64,000 bases of DNA from assembly GCF_003688665.1 (NCBI RefSeq), contig NZ_REFO01000013.1, positions 110,835 through 174,834 on the forward strand. Direction: 5' to 3'. The position numbers and the translations under genes are program-made. The stretch comes from Hydrogenothermus marinus. GTDB lineage: Bacteria; Aquificota; Aquificia; Aquificales; Hydrogenothermaceae. This document shows, piece after piece, positions 37,210-46,857 of the stretch. Numbering within the stretch: the first letter of the stretch is position 1; each line of letters begins with the position of its first letter. Under the pieces are notes generated by a model. It had not been told where the DNA came from and did not search any database. It worked only from the letters and a program-made list of their open reading frames with translations.

Positions 37210-38978
37210 TAAATCCCCCTTATAAAGACTAAATAAAGTATTGAAATACATATTATACTGTATAATATAGATAAAGGTAAACCAACTATTAAAAAATCCT
37301 TAAATTTGTAGTTTCCTACTGCATATACCATAATATTTGTTTGATAACCTATTGGTGTTATAAAACTTGCAGATGCCCCAAAAGCCACTGCTAAAATAAA
37401 AGCAGTTGGATCTATAGATAAATGTTTTGCTAAAGATAAAGCTACTGGAAAAGTTATAGATGCTGCTGCTATATTTGTAATAAACTCTGTAAGAATATTT
37501 GCTAATAAATAAACACCTATCAAAGCTCCTACAATTCCAAAAACCGAAAAAGCAGATATTATCCCTTTTGAGATTATATCTGATAAATTGGTAATAATCA
37601 TAGCTTTACCAATAGCTAAAGATAATGCAGCAATAATAATTAGATTTAGATCTAAACCTTTTCTTACCTCTGAATACGTAGTAATTCTAAAAAATATTAG
37701 AGCTGAAATAAATAAAAGAAGACCTGAAAAAAGATTTATGAAATGAAAAATAGATAAAAGTATTATAGAAATAAATCCTAATAATATTAAATTAGCTTTT
37801 TTTATATCTATATTAAAAATCTCTTTTACTTTTGAAACTGGATAAAAATCGGTTGTATCTTCTGTTCTTTTCCAAAAATCTTTTCCTGCTACAATTAATA
37901 AAACATCACCTGCTTTTAGTATAATATCTCCTATTTTTCCTGAAAGTTTTTCACCATTTCTATGGACTGCTAAAATGGCAGCATCATATTTTGCTCTAAA
38001 ATCTGTATCTTTAACTTTTTTATTTATAAGATATGAATTATTTGAAATAACAACTTCTACAATATCTGTTTTCTCACCATTTACAATACATATATCTGGT
38101 ATTGATAATCCAATATCTGAAGATATTAACTCTGTTATAGAATCTACCTGACCTGCAAAAATCAAAATATCATTTTTTTCTAAAACTTCATCTGGAGAAA
38201 CAGGAGATATTTTGTTTTGATCTCTAATTATCTCAACTAAAAATAAACCTTTCAGATTTCTAAGTTTCGCATCTTTTACTGTTTTACCTACAATTTTAGA
38301 ATCTTCTTTTATTACAGTTTCTACTAAATACTCTTTCTTATTTTCTAAAAATGTATCTAATATATCTTTTCTATTTGGAAGTAATTTATGACCAACAAAA
38401 TAGATATATAAAAATCCAATAACTGTTGTAGGAATGCCTACCCACGCAAAATCTAAAATATGTAAAGATTTTAAACCACTTTCAACTGCAAGACCATTTA
38501 CAATTAGATTTGTTGATGTACCTATTAAAGTTATAGTTCCACCTAATATTGCAGCGTAAGACAATGGGATAAGAAGTTTAGAAGGAGATATGTTATTTTT
38601 TTTACTCCATTGATATACATAAGGAATAAGCATAGCAACAATAGGTGTATTATTTAGGAAAGAAGATAAAGCTGATGTTGTCAAAAACATCTTGGATAAA
38701 AAAGATTTATAGCTAATATTTTCTTTTAAAATCTTAGAAAAGTAAATATTTATAACTCCTATTTTATGTATAATATTGCTTATAACTAAAAGTAATATTA
38801 TTATTGCAATACTTGGATTAGAAAATCCTAATAATGCATCTTTTGGAGATAATATTCCTGTAACTACAAGAATAGCTACTGCTATTGTAAATGTAGCAGC
38901 AGGATGAAATTTTTCAAAATAAAGAGCTATTATAAGAAATGTTAATACAAATAATAAAATTAATATTTCAAAAGACAT
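37209..38978 (-). CDS. SLC13/DASS-family permease with two RCK-C domains (probable sulfate transporter)
   Basis: This 589-residue protein has N-terminal helices with [16 protein letters not shown], then two TrkA-C (RCK-C) domains at about 205-375, then further helices ending SITFPVA and [16 protein letters not shown]. This layout is shared by sodium-coupled SLC13 carriers, including bacterial sulfate permeases such as SacS-type proteins. The substrate is inferred as sulfate because it is coupled to cysC by TAATG and overlaps cysQ by 11 bases. Confidence 0.87.
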   Translation of the reverse strand: MSFEILILLFVLTFLIIALYFEKFHPAATFTIAVAILVVTGILSPKDALLGFSNPSIAIIILLLVISNIIHKIGVINIYFSKILKENISYKSFLSKMFLTTSALSSFLNNTPIVAMLIPYVYQWSKKNNISPSKLLIPLSYAAILGGTITLIGTSTNLIVNGLAVESGLKSLHILDFAWVGIPTTVIGFLYIYFVGHKLLPNRKDILDTFLENKKEYLVETVIKEDSKIVGKTVKDAKLRNLKGLFLVEIIRDQNKISPVSPDEVLEKNDILIFAGQVDSITELISSDIGLSIPDICIVNGEKTDIVEVVISNNSYLINKKVKDTDFRAKYDAAILAVHRNGEKLSGKIGDIILKAGDVLLIVAGKDFWKRTEDTTDFYPVSKVKEIFNIDIKKANLILLGFISIILLSIFHFINLFSGLLLFISALIFFRITTYSEVRKGLDLNLIIIAALSLAIGKAMIITNLSDIISKGIISAFSVFGIVGALIGVYLLANILTEFITNIAAASITFPVALSLAKHLSIDPTAFILAVAFGASASFITPIGYQTNIMVYAVGNYKFKDFLIVGLPLSILYSIICISILYLVFIRGI

Positions 38979-39759
38979 CAGACCTTATAGCTATAAAATA
39001 GGGATTTAATAAATTTTCCTTATTATAACTTATTTCAGGATAATTTTTTGTTTTAGATAAAGAAAAAGAATCTTCATATTTAATGATTTTACCACCTACT
39101 GCATTAAGAACTGCATGTGCAGCTGCTGTATCCCATTCCATAGTAGGAGCTAATCTTGGATATATATCTGCTTTTCCTTCTGCTACAAGACATATCTTTA
39201 AAGAAGAACCTATAGATACTGCTTCTATATTTTTAAAATATTTCTTTAAACTCTTTACAAATTTAGAAGTTTCTTCATTTAAATGAGATTTGCTCATAAC
39301 AACGGAAACTGTATCTTTTTTTTGTTTTTTTAAAGGAAGTTTTTCTTTTTTTCCTTTTTCTATTTTATATCCACCATTTTCTATATCACCATAATACATT
39401 ATATCTAAAACAGGAGCATAAACTACTCCTAATATAGGTTTATTTTTATGTATTAAAGCTATATTTACAGTAAACTCCCCATTTTTTTTAATAAATTCTT
39501 TTGTTCCATCTAAAGGATCAACCATCCAAAAATATTCCCAATTTTTCCTATCTTTAGAAGGTATTTCTTTCCCTTCTTCACTTAAAACTGGAAAATCCGA
39601 AATTTCAGATAAACCATTTTTTATAATTTTATGAGCTTTTTTGTCTGCTTCAGTAAGAGGAGATTTATCATCTTTATATTCTATCTCAAAATCTTTATTA
39701 TAAATTTCTAAAATCTCTTCTCCTGCTTTTTTAGCTATAGATATTAGACTTTTAATCAA
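38968..39759 (-). CDS. cysQ: 3'(2'),5'-bisphosphate nucleotidase
   Basis: This 263-residue inositol-monophosphatase-fold enzyme hydrolyses PAP, the by-product of PAPS-using enzymes, to AMP. The metal sites are LSEEGKE near residue 63 and the WMVDPLDGTKEFI signature near 90. A third, EWDTAAAHAVL, lies near 215. Its place at the head of the permease-cysC-sat-flippase-sulfotransferase run fits removal of the inhibitory PAP. Confidence 0.94.
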   Translation of the reverse strand: MIKSLISIAKKAGEEILEIYNKDFEIEYKDDKSPLTEADKKAHKIIKNGLSEISDFPVLSEEGKEIPSKDRKNWEYFWMVDPLDGTKEFIKKNGEFTVNIALIHKNKPILGVVYAPVLDIMYYGDIENGGYKIEKGKKEKLPLKKQKKDTVSVVMSKSHLNEETSKFVKSLKKYFKNIEAVSIGSSLKICLVAEGKADIYPRLAPTMEWDTAAAHAVLNAVGGKIIKYEDSFSLSKTKNYPEISYNKENLLNPYFIAIRSDVF

Positions 39760-39801
39760 TTTTTAATATCTCCTTGTATTATCTTATTTCTAATAGTATT
39801 T

Positions 39802-40644
39802 TTATAACACTAAAACTTCTTCTAACTCTTCTTCCCAATTTTTTATTTCTATATTTAATAAATATTTTATCTTTTCATTGCTCATAGCTGAAAATTTAGG
39901 CCTTTTTGCAGGTAGATTAAATATTTCTGAAGAAACCGGTTTTATAAATTTATTTATATTTTTTATATCAAAAACCTTTTTTGCCCATTCATATCTTGAA
40001 GCATACCCTGAGTTTGTTAGATGATATAAACCTGTTAATCTATTTTCTATTGCTTTTAAAGTTATTTCTACAATAGTTTTTGTAGATGTTGGCACAGATA
40101 TTTCATCATAAGCTATTTTTAGATATTCATTATTTTTAGCCCATTGTAAAAGTTTATATATAAAATTTTGTTTTCCTTCTCCATATACCCAGCTTGTCCT
40201 AAATATTAAAAATTTTTCATAGCTTGATTCTAAAATCCATTTTTCTCCTGTAAGTTTGCTTTTTCCATACTCATTTAGTGGATTTGTTTCATCTTCTTCT
40301 GTATATAAGCCATTTTCTTTTGTTCCATCAAATACATAATCTGTTGAATAAGTAATTAAAAAAGCATTTTGCTTTTCTGATGCTAAAAGTAGATTTTTTA
40401 CTCCTAATGCATTTGTTTTATATGCATCAAAAAAATTCTTTTCTGCTAAATCTACTAAATTATAAGCGGCACAGTTTAAAATTATATCTGGTTTATAATC
40501 ATCTACTACTTGTAAAACTTTATTTAAATCTGATATATCGCATTCTTTATGATTAAATGCTTTAAAATTTTCTTTTTTATTTTCTAATTTCTTAATAAAC
40601 TCTCTTGATAATTGTCCATCTTTACCTAATATAAGATACTTCAT
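39802..40644 (-). CDS. rfbD: dTDP-4-dehydrorhamnose reductase
   Basis: This 280-residue SDR makes dTDP-L-rhamnose from the 4-keto sugar. It starts KYLILGKDGQLSREF (GxxGQLG class) and has STDYVFDGT, a Tyr-Lys pair in NEYGKSKLTGE and a C-terminal FxLPAKRPKFSAMSNEK, all typical of RmlD. It follows the second SDR gene by ten bases. Confidence 0.93.
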   Translation of the reverse strand: MKYLILGKDGQLSREFIKKLENKKENFKAFNHKECDISDLNKVLQVVDDYKPDIILNCAAYNLVDLAEKNFFDAYKTNALGVKNLLLASEKQNAFLITYSTDYVFDGTKENGLYTEEDETNPLNEYGKSKLTGEKWILESSYEKFLIFRTSWVYGEGKQNFIYKLLQWAKNNEYLKIAYDEISVPTSTKTIVEITLKAIENRLTGLYHLTNSGYASRYEWAKKVFDIKNINKFIKPVSSEIFNLPAKRPKFSAMSNEKIKYLLNIEIKNWEEELEEVLVL

Positions 40645-40654
40645 CTTTTTCCTC

Positions 40655-41704
40655 TTATAAAATTTTATCTACATCTATATTTAATATTCCACCATACATT
40701 TTTAATTCCTCAATAATATTGAACCATTTTTCTAACTCTTTATACCAATTCAAAGTGATTGTTTCTGTTGTCTTATCTACTTCTCCTTTTTCTAATTTTG
40801 ATACAATCTCTTTAACTCCTGATTCAGCATTCCATTTTGGTTCCCAACCTAATATTTTTTTTATTTTTTTAAATGAAACTCTATAACTTCTATGATCCGG
40901 ATCTCCATACCATTCTATTTCTACTTTTTTTCCTGTTTCGTTTTCTACAGTTTTTGCAACTATTTCACCAAGTTTTCCTATCTGATAATTTAAATCATCA
41001 CCACCAACATTAAATATTTGGCCATTTATCTTTTCTTTATCTGCTGTTAAAAGCAGTATCATTACATCAGTAGTATCTTGAACATGAACCATAGGTCTAT
41101 ATTGACTTCCATCTCTCATTAATGGTAACTTACCAGTTTTCCATGCCCCATAAGTCATACCGTTTATTGCAAGATCAAATCTCATTCTTGGACTATATCC
41201 AAAAACAGTTGACTGTCTCATAACAGTTACTACAAAATTATCATCTGCTAAAGGTAATATATTTTGTTCTGCTTTTTCATTTGCTTTTGCATAAGTTGTT
41301 AATGGATTTGTAGGTGATGTTTCATCTACTATATCTTCTTGAAAACCATATATGCTACAGCTTGAAGGAAGAATATATCTTTTTACTCCATATTTTTTTG
41401 ATAACTTTGCTGTTCTTACTCTTGATTCATAATTTATCTGCAATGTTGCTTCATTAAAAAGTTCTCCTGAAGGGTCATTTGATATTGCCACTAAATCTAT
41501 AACATAATCAACATCTTTAAATAAATCCTCATTTAATTTTCTCGTATCTTCTTTTATTATTTCTAAATTTTCATTCTTAGGTAATTTTTCTTTACCAAAA
41601 AAGTATCTATCTATAGCCTTAACTTTATATCCTTTTTTTAATAACTTTGGTACAAGTACTGTTCCTATATAACCTCCAGCACCTGTTACTAAAACTGTTT
41701 CCAT
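40655..41704 (-). CDS. NAD-dependent epimerase/dehydratase (extended SDR) with non-canonical active site
   Basis: This 349-residue protein has the Rossmann motif TGAGGYIG at 7-14 and a nucleotide-sugar SDR C terminus. The catalytic Tyr is Y138 in TTYAKANEKAE, but the position four residues later is Asn (N142) instead of the usual Lys; K140 lies two residues after the Tyr. It occupies the place where rfbB (dTDP-glucose 4,6-dehydratase) would be expected, yet it does not look like RmlB (no YxxT/DE-type active site). It may make a different deoxysugar. Specificity is unknown. Confidence 0.8.
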   Translation of the reverse strand: METVLVTGAGGYIGTVLVPKLLKKGYKVKAIDRYFFGKEKLPKNENLEIIKEDTRKLNEDLFKDVDYVIDLVAISNDPSGELFNEATLQINYESRVRTAKLSKKYGVKRYILPSSCSIYGFQEDIVDETSPTNPLTTYAKANEKAEQNILPLADDNFVVTVMRQSTVFGYSPRMRFDLAINGMTYGAWKTGKLPLMRDGSQYRPMVHVQDTTDVMILLLTADKEKINGQIFNVGGDDLNYQIGKLGEIVAKTVENETGKKVEIEWYGDPDHRSYRVSFKKIKKILGWEPKWNAESGVKEIVSKLEKGEVDKTTETITLNWYKELEKWFNIIEELKMYGGILNIDVDKIL

Positions 41705-41726
41705 TTATTTAAACCTCCTTTTGATA

Positions 41727-42287
41727 TTAAAAGTTTATTTCATTTAAAATATCTTTTAAAAATGGTGCATTTGCATCTTTTTCAGATAAAATAGGATTAG
41801 ATACAGGCCATGAGATATTTAAATCTGGATCATTCCATCTTATTGATCTATCATGTTCAGGCGAATAATATTCATCAACCTTATATAAAATTTCTGTATT
41901 TGGAACAAGTGTCAAAATAGCATGTGCAAAACCTTTTGGAACTACAATCTGTCTTTTATTATCTGCGGTTAATATGGCACTTATCCATTTACCAAAGGTA
42001 GGACTACCTTTCCTAATATCTACTACTACATCATATATAGCTCCTTTTAAACATCTAACAATTTTTGTTTGTGCTTTAGGATTTAATTGAAAATGAAGAC
42101 CTCTTAATACTCCTGCTTCTATACTTAAAGAATGATTATCCTGAACTAATTCATAGTGTAATCCAATCTCTTCAAAGTCTTTTTTATTATAACTTTCCAT
42201 AAAAAATCCTCTATGATCTTTAAAAACAGTTGGTTCTAAGATATAAACTCCTTTTAATTTTGTTTCTAATTTTTTAAATTTTCCCAT
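41727..42287 (-). CDS. rfbC: dTDP-4-dehydrorhamnose 3,5-epimerase
   Basis: This 186-residue cupin enzyme has VFKDHRGFFMESYN and the catalytic His segment VLRGLHFQ, then VVDIRKGSPTFGKW and PKGFAHAI. It epimerises C3 and C5 of the 4-keto-6-deoxy sugar. The length is normal. It lies between the FAD oxidoreductase and the SDR genes in the same direction. Confidence 0.95.
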   Translation of the reverse strand: MGKFKKLETKLKGVYILEPTVFKDHRGFFMESYNKKDFEEIGLHYELVQDNHSLSIEAGVLRGLHFQLNPKAQTKIVRCLKGAIYDVVVDIRKGSPTFGKWISAILTADNKRQIVVPKGFAHAILTLVPNTEILYKVDEYYSPEHDRSIRWNDPDLNISWPVSNPILSEKDANAPFLKDILNEINF

Positions 42288-42296
42288 AGAATCCTC

Positions 42297-43499
42297 CTAA
42301 TTTATATAATTTTGAACAATCCATTTAGTAAATGGATAACTTGCAGTAAAAGCTGGCGAAACGGCATTTAATATATGAACGGAATATTTATCACCTTCAA
42401 CTACAAAATCTTGGACAAGCTCTTTTGTTTTAATATTTAAAAGCTGCGCTCTAATTCCAGGTTTTCCCCATTTGGTAAATTTACTTTTATCTATTTTTTT
42501 CACTAAACTAATAGCTTGATCAATTAAATAGTTTTTATTGTATTTTTTTATTTCTTCTAATGCTAAACTTCTAAATCCAAAAGCATTTGTTAAAAAAAGT
42601 TTTGTTTCCCAAGTAATAATCTGTAAAAACTCATTTAATTTAAATCTATCTAAACCTTTATAATTTTCTCTCCAAAAAGCAGGAATTGCTGTTGGACCAA
42701 TTTTGATTGTTCCATCAACTTTGATAGTATAATGAACTCCTAAAAAAGGATTCTTTATATTTGGAACAGGATATATATTTGTTTTTATTGGTTTATCATT
42801 ACCAGTATATTCTAAATACACTCCTTTAAAAGGTATAATTATGTAATCTTTAGAAAATCCAAAATCTTTTGCTATGCTATCTGCATAAAGACCCGATGCA
42901 TTGATTAATTTTTCATATTTAAAAATAAAGTTTCCTGCTTTTATACTTTTTTCATCAATTCTATACTTGTATGAAGTATTAAAATAAAAATCTACTCCTT
43001 CTTTCTCTAAATTATATTTAAGATTAGATAATATTTCTTTTGGATCAATTGTTGCCGTTAATGGTGACCATAAAGCTTTTTTAAATGTTTTTGCATTTGG
43101 TTCATAATTACTTAATTCTTTTTCATTTATAACTTCAAGAGGCACACCATTTTTATCACCTCTATTTTTTAATTCATACAAAGTTTCAAGTTCCCCTTCA
43201 TTTTTACAAACAACCACTTTTCCACATTTATTAATTTTTAGCTTATTTTTTTCACAATAGTTTCGCCAATATAAACAACCTTCTTTAGTAAATTTAGCTT
43301 TTAAAGAATCAGCAGTATAATAAAATCCAGCATGTAAAACACCACTATTTCTACCACTACTATGAAACCCTATTTCAGATTCTTTTTCTATTATTGCTAT
43401 TTTACTATCAGAATATTTTTGCTTTAAATTTTTTGCTATAGTCAAACCTATTATTCCTGCTCCAATAATTATAAAGTCATAACTTTTTTCTTTATTCAT
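42297..43499 (-). CDS. lhgO: FAD-dependent oxidoreductase (L-2-hydroxyglutarate oxidase-like)
   Basis: This 400-residue DAO-family flavoprotein begins with the dinucleotide motif [15 protein letters not shown] and has [21 protein letters not shown], a segment shared with LhgO. Further along are [11 protein letters not shown] and [12 protein letters not shown]. It overlaps rfbA by eight bases, so it is part of the deoxysugar operon. An oxidase for a free hydroxy acid is unexpected there; it might act on a sugar precursor instead. The family call is firm, the substrate is not. Confidence 0.85.
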   Translation of the reverse strand: MNKEKSYDFIIIGAGIIGLTIAKNLKQKYSDSKIAIIEKESEIGFHSSGRNSGVLHAGFYYTADSLKAKFTKEGCLYWRNYCEKNKLKINKCGKVVVCKNEGELETLYELKNRGDKNGVPLEVINEKELSNYEPNAKTFKKALWSPLTATIDPKEILSNLKYNLEKEGVDFYFNTSYKYRIDEKSIKAGNFIFKYEKLINASGLYADSIAKDFGFSKDYIIIPFKGVYLEYTGNDKPIKTNIYPVPNIKNPFLGVHYTIKVDGTIKIGPTAIPAFWRENYKGLDRFKLNEFLQIITWETKLFLTNAFGFRSLALEEIKKYNKNYLIDQAISLVKKIDKSKFTKWGKPGIRAQLLNIKTKELVQDFVVEGDKYSVHILNAVSPAFTASYPFTKWIVQNYIN

Positions 43500-44367
43500 T
43501 AGCTAAACCTACTAAGTATTGTCCATAGCCAGTTTTCTTTAAAGGCTCTGCAAGTTTTAAAAGCTCTTCCTTAGATATCCAACCATTTCTATAAGCTATC
43601 TCCTCTATACAGCCAACCATTAAACCTGTTTTGTTTTCAATAGTTTCTATAAACTCACCTGCTTCTAAAAAGCTATCATGGGTTCCTGCATCAAACCAAG
43701 CAAAACCTCTACCAAGAAGTTTAACCTTTAATTTATTTTGTCTTAGATATTCTTCATTAACTGATGTTATTTCAAGTTCTCCTCTATCTGATGGTTTTAT
43801 ATTTTTAGCTATCTGCACTGCTTTATTATCATAAAAGTACATTCCAACAACTGCATAATTTGATTTTGGATTTTTTGGTTTTTCTTCAAGAGATAAAACA
43901 TTTCCTTTTTCATCAAATTCTACAATCCCAAATCTTTCTGGATCTTTTACATAGTATCCAAAAACATACGCACCACCATTTTTTTCTATTTCTTCTTTTG
44001 CTTCTTTCATTATTTTTACAATATCATGGCCAAAAAAGATATTATCTCCAAGCATATAACAGATATTATCATTTCCTATAAAATCTTCTGCAAGAATTAA
44101 ACCTTCAGCAAGGCCATTAGGTTTTTCTTGGATTTTATAATCTATATTCATTCCAAGATGAGAACCATCTTTAAAAAGTTTTTTAAAATTTTCTAAATCT
44201 TCAGGATTTATAATAAATAAAACATCTTTTATACCAAGGAGCATAACTAAGGATAAAGGATAATAAATCATCGGTTTGTTATATATAGGTAAAAAATGCT
44301 TATTAGTTGCTATTGTAACAGGATATAATCTTGTTCCACTTCCACCTGCAAGTATTACTGCTTTCAT
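43492..44367 (-). CDS. rfbA: Glucose-1-phosphate thymidylyltransferase
   Basis: This 291-residue enzyme makes dTDP-glucose. It has [13 protein letters not shown], the [19 protein letters not shown] block, LGDNIFFGH and [18 protein letters not shown], all RmlA hallmarks. It is the first of rfbA-lhgO-rfbC-SDR-rfbD. No classical rfbB is found in the window, so the 4,6-dehydratase must be elsewhere or replaced. Confidence 0.94.
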   Translation of the reverse strand: MKAVILAGGSGTRLYPVTIATNKHFLPIYNKPMIYYPLSLVMLLGIKDVLFIINPEDLENFKKLFKDGSHLGMNIDYKIQEKPNGLAEGLILAEDFIGNDNICYMLGDNIFFGHDIVKIMKEAKEEIEKNGGAYVFGYYVKDPERFGIVEFDEKGNVLSLEEKPKNPKSNYAVVGMYFYDNKAVQIAKNIKPSDRGELEITSVNEEYLRQNKLKVKLLGRGFAWFDAGTHDSFLEAGEFIETIENKTGLMVGCIEEIAYRNGWISKEELLKLAEPLKKTGYGQYLVGLANE

Positions 44368-44384
44368 AAAACCTCCATTTATAG

Positions 44385-45446
44385 TTATTTTAATAATTTT
44401 TCAAAAGCTTTTACATAAATTCTACTATTGGCTTTTGTAATATTTTTAATTGGATCAAAAAATAGGATTTCTACTTCGCAAAATCTTTCAATAACTTTAT
44501 ATATCTCTTTTCTTTTAAGTTCATCTTTTTCATCTAAGATATAATATCCTTTATCTACTATATTCTTAGCAATTTCTAAAAAAATGTTATATTCCTTATC
44601 AGTTAAATTCTTATTTCTTTCAAAAAGAATCTCATTTTTTGCAATTTCAGCCATTTCTTCTAACTGCTCTTTTAATGAAGGATACATATTCCTAAAATCT
44701 ATTAATTTTTTAATATAAGCAACACTACCACCAAGATAATCATAAATTAATTTTATATCTTCTTTAGTAAATCCTAAATCTTTGCTTAAAAGCCATTCTT
44801 CTATATCTTTATATCCTAAATGATCTACCAATTTAAAATCACTTGTTGCTTTCATTTTCGCAGTGTTATATATCTGATTTTGAAATATAGTATTACTTGT
44901 TGATATAACTACATGTGATAAATGGGTTTCCTTTGTTAATCTAACACAAAAATTTAAAAACTCATTTAGTAATTCTCTTTCTCCGTTTATGTATATATCT
45001 TGTAGTGTTTGGATTTCGTCAATAATAAATATGTTTTTCTTACCTGTTTTTTGAAATTCCTCTAAAAGATAATTAAATAGATTTTTTTTTCTTTTCTTTA
45101 TCTTTTTTAAAGTTTTTGCTTCTAATTTAAATACATTAAATAAATTGTAATTTCTATTTAATTCTGTTTGTGTTTCTTCTTCATCTTTTTCTTCTAATAT
45201 CGCATCTAAAAAAGTATCATAGCTATATACTAATATACCTCTAAAATTTATATATCTTATGTAATATTCGCTGTTTTTTGCTAATATCTCTTCTATAATA
45301 TACTCAATTAAGGTAGTCTTACCTGAACTTTTTGGTCCATAAACCCACAATACTCTTTCAGGTTTTTGTTTAAAATAACTCAGAAAAAAATCTATCTCTT
45401 TTTCCCTATTTATAAAATCTACTCCTCTAAACTGTTTAATTAGCAT
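44385..45446 (-). CDS. AAA ATPase (archaeal-ATPase-like)
   Basis: This 353-residue protein has Walker [10 protein letters not shown] near residue 40 and Walker B IFIIDEIQ near 140. A winged-helix-like C terminus follows. The start [16 protein letters not shown] is the usual opening of the prokaryotic ATPase_2/DUF234-type family. Its function is unknown; members are often found with mobile or defence genes. It sits between rfbA and a nucleotidyltransferase/HEPN pair, interrupting the polysaccharide genes. Confidence 0.78.
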   Translation of the reverse strand: MLIKQFRGVDFINREKEIDFFLSYFKQKPERVLWVYGPKSSGKTTLIEYIIEEILAKNSEYYIRYINFRGILVYSYDTFLDAILEEKDEEETQTELNRNYNLFNVFKLEAKTLKKIKKRKKNLFNYLLEEFQKTGKKNIFIIDEIQTLQDIYINGERELLNEFLNFCVRLTKETHLSHVVISTSNTIFQNQIYNTAKMKATSDFKLVDHLGYKDIEEWLLSKDLGFTKEDIKLIYDYLGGSVAYIKKLIDFRNMYPSLKEQLEEMAEIAKNEILFERNKNLTDKEYNIFLEIAKNIVDKGYYILDEKDELKRKEIYKVIERFCEVEILFFDPIKNITKANSRIYVKAFEKLLK

Positions 45447-45459
45447 TTCCCTGCCTTCA

Positions 45460-45912
45460 TTAACAATATTTATATTTTTTTACATAATCTTCTATCTTGT
45501 TTATAATCTCAATAAGCTCTTTACTTTTCTCTATGATTTCCTTAACTTTTTCCTTAAAATTTTCTTCTATGTATTCATGTGCAAGCTCATTTCTTAAATC
45601 TTTCATTTCTATTAATATATTAAAATCTTTTACAAATCCCCTTTTTTCTGCTCTTATTATAATATCTAACTTTCTTGATATATCTTCAAATTCTAAATAA
45701 TCTAAACTTCTTAACAGTTTATTAATTAAAATATCAATACTTCTTGAATATCTACTTGCTAAAACTTCCATAGTTCCAAGCTGTTCTTCATTAACATTTT
45801 TAATATCTTTAATCTGTTTAGTTTTTTCTAATGATTTTTTAAACCAGTGTATATTTTTCTTTAATAATCTAAAGTTTTCACAAAAGAGCTTTCTTCTTTC
45901 TTCTAAATTCAA
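45460..45912 (-). CDS. hepT: HEPN domain toxin-like protein (HepT family)
   Basis: This 150-residue helical protein has the RX4HXY motif (R-NELA-H-E-Y near residue 108), the catalytic signature of HepT RNases. Start TTG overlaps the stop of the nucleotidyltransferase gene. It pairs with that gene in the common MNT/HEPN toxin-antitoxin arrangement, in which MntA inactivates HepT by adding AMP at the Tyr. Confidence 0.85.
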   Translation of the reverse strand: MNLEERRKLFCENFRLLKKNIHWFKKSLEKTKQIKDIKNVNEEQLGTMEVLASRYSRSIDILINKLLRSLDYLEFEDISRKLDIIIRAEKRGFVKDFNILIEMKDLRNELAHEYIEENFKEKVKEIIEKSKELIEIINKIEDYVKKYKYC

Positions 45913-46217
45913 AGTTTTACTCCATATTTATATGACAATTCAGTAAAAACACTTTTTGATGGGTTAGGAGTTATTATTAAATCTATTTTTCTATCTCCAA
46001 ATAACTTTAAAAGTTCAACTCTGATTTTTCTTCTTTTTTTATAATCAATTTTATCAGATATTACAAGAATATCAATATCTCCACCTTTTTTATTTGTATC
46101 TGTTCTACTTCCAAATAGAATAATTTCTGCTTTTGGATCAAAAGACAAAATAATGGATTTTATTTTTAAAATTTCATCTTTGGTCAATCTAATATTTTTA
46201 TCTTTTGAAATTTCCAT
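45909..46217 (-). CDS. mntA: Minimal nucleotidyltransferase (MntA-like antitoxin)
   Basis: This 102-residue protein has the polymerase-beta motif GSRxDTNKKGGDIDILV (GSX10DXD) near residue 36. It is translated just ahead of hepT, with overlapping stop and start. Family members AMPylate the partner HEPN toxin. The length is typical. Confidence 0.87.
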   Translation of the reverse strand: MEISKDKNIRLTKDEILKIKSIILSFDPKAEIILFGSRTDTNKKGGDIDILVISDKIDYKKRRKIRVELLKLFGDRKIDLIITPNPSKSVFTELSYKYGVKL

Positions 46218-46243
46218 AATATTAAAATTCCTAAAAATGCATT

Positions 46244-46657
46244 TTATGATTTAAATGGATTTACAATTTTTAACTTATCTTCTACTAATTGTCCATCTTG
46301 CATATCTTCAGAATAACAAATTGAACAATTATTTTCTAAAGCAGATGCTAAAATTAGACTATCCCAATAAGAGTATTTGTATTTTCTTTTTATATTCATT
46401 GCTAATTTTATACTTTCTTTAGTAATTACTTTAAAATCAAATATATTCAGAAACTCTTCAGCATATTTAAATGTATCTTCCATAGGCAAGATATTCTTTT
46501 TAATGCAAACATTTATAAACTCATTAATTACTTGAGAACTAATTATGATATTATCTATTTTTTCTATTAAAAGTTTTCTTGCTATATCTCCTTTTATAGA
46601 ATTTTTCGTAATTTAATAGATTAAAATATTAGAATCTATGAAAACTTTCTCTATCAT
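46244..46657 (-). pseudogene. PIN-domain toxin (VapC-like) gene with in-frame stop
   Basis: From ATG 46657 the frame encodes MIEKVFIDSNILIY, the PIN start with its first Asp, then TAA at 46613-46615. The same frame then runs on without interruption for 122 codons through NSIKGDIARKLL, SSQVINEFINV and WDSLILASALENNCSICYSEDM, the later acidic PIN residues. The start overlaps the upstream antitoxin-like gene. A single nonsense change therefore inactivates it. An 81-residue internal ORF (from 46489) lacks the first catalytic Asp. Confidence 0.85.
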
Positions 46658-46847
46658 GAATCTCTTCCCTATTAAATTTATAATTTTCAGGTAAAACACC
46701 TTCAATATTTTCAAATAGTTTTATTAATTTTATCTTTTTTTCTTCTTTTTTATATTTATCTATTAAATACTCATAAAAATCTATTAAGCTTTTTCTTGCT
46801 TCTTCTGAAAGTTTTTCAAGGTCTATTTTATATTCTTCTGTTTTCAT
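46629..46847 (-). CDS. VapB-like antitoxin (DUF2281 type)
   Basis: This 72-residue charged protein begins KTEEYKIDLEKLSEEARKSL, contains DFYEYLIDKYKK and ends with an acidic/basic tail. This is the pattern of DUF2281 antitoxins found next to PIN toxins. I prefer ATG 46847 with AAGGAG upstream over an earlier in-frame start. It overlaps the PIN gene by 29 bases. Confidence 0.72.
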   Translation of the reverse strand: MKTEEYKIDLEKLSEEARKSLIDFYEYLIDKYKKEEKKIKLIKLFENIEGVLPENYKFNREEIHDRESFHRF

Positions 46848-46857
46848 AGTTAACTCC

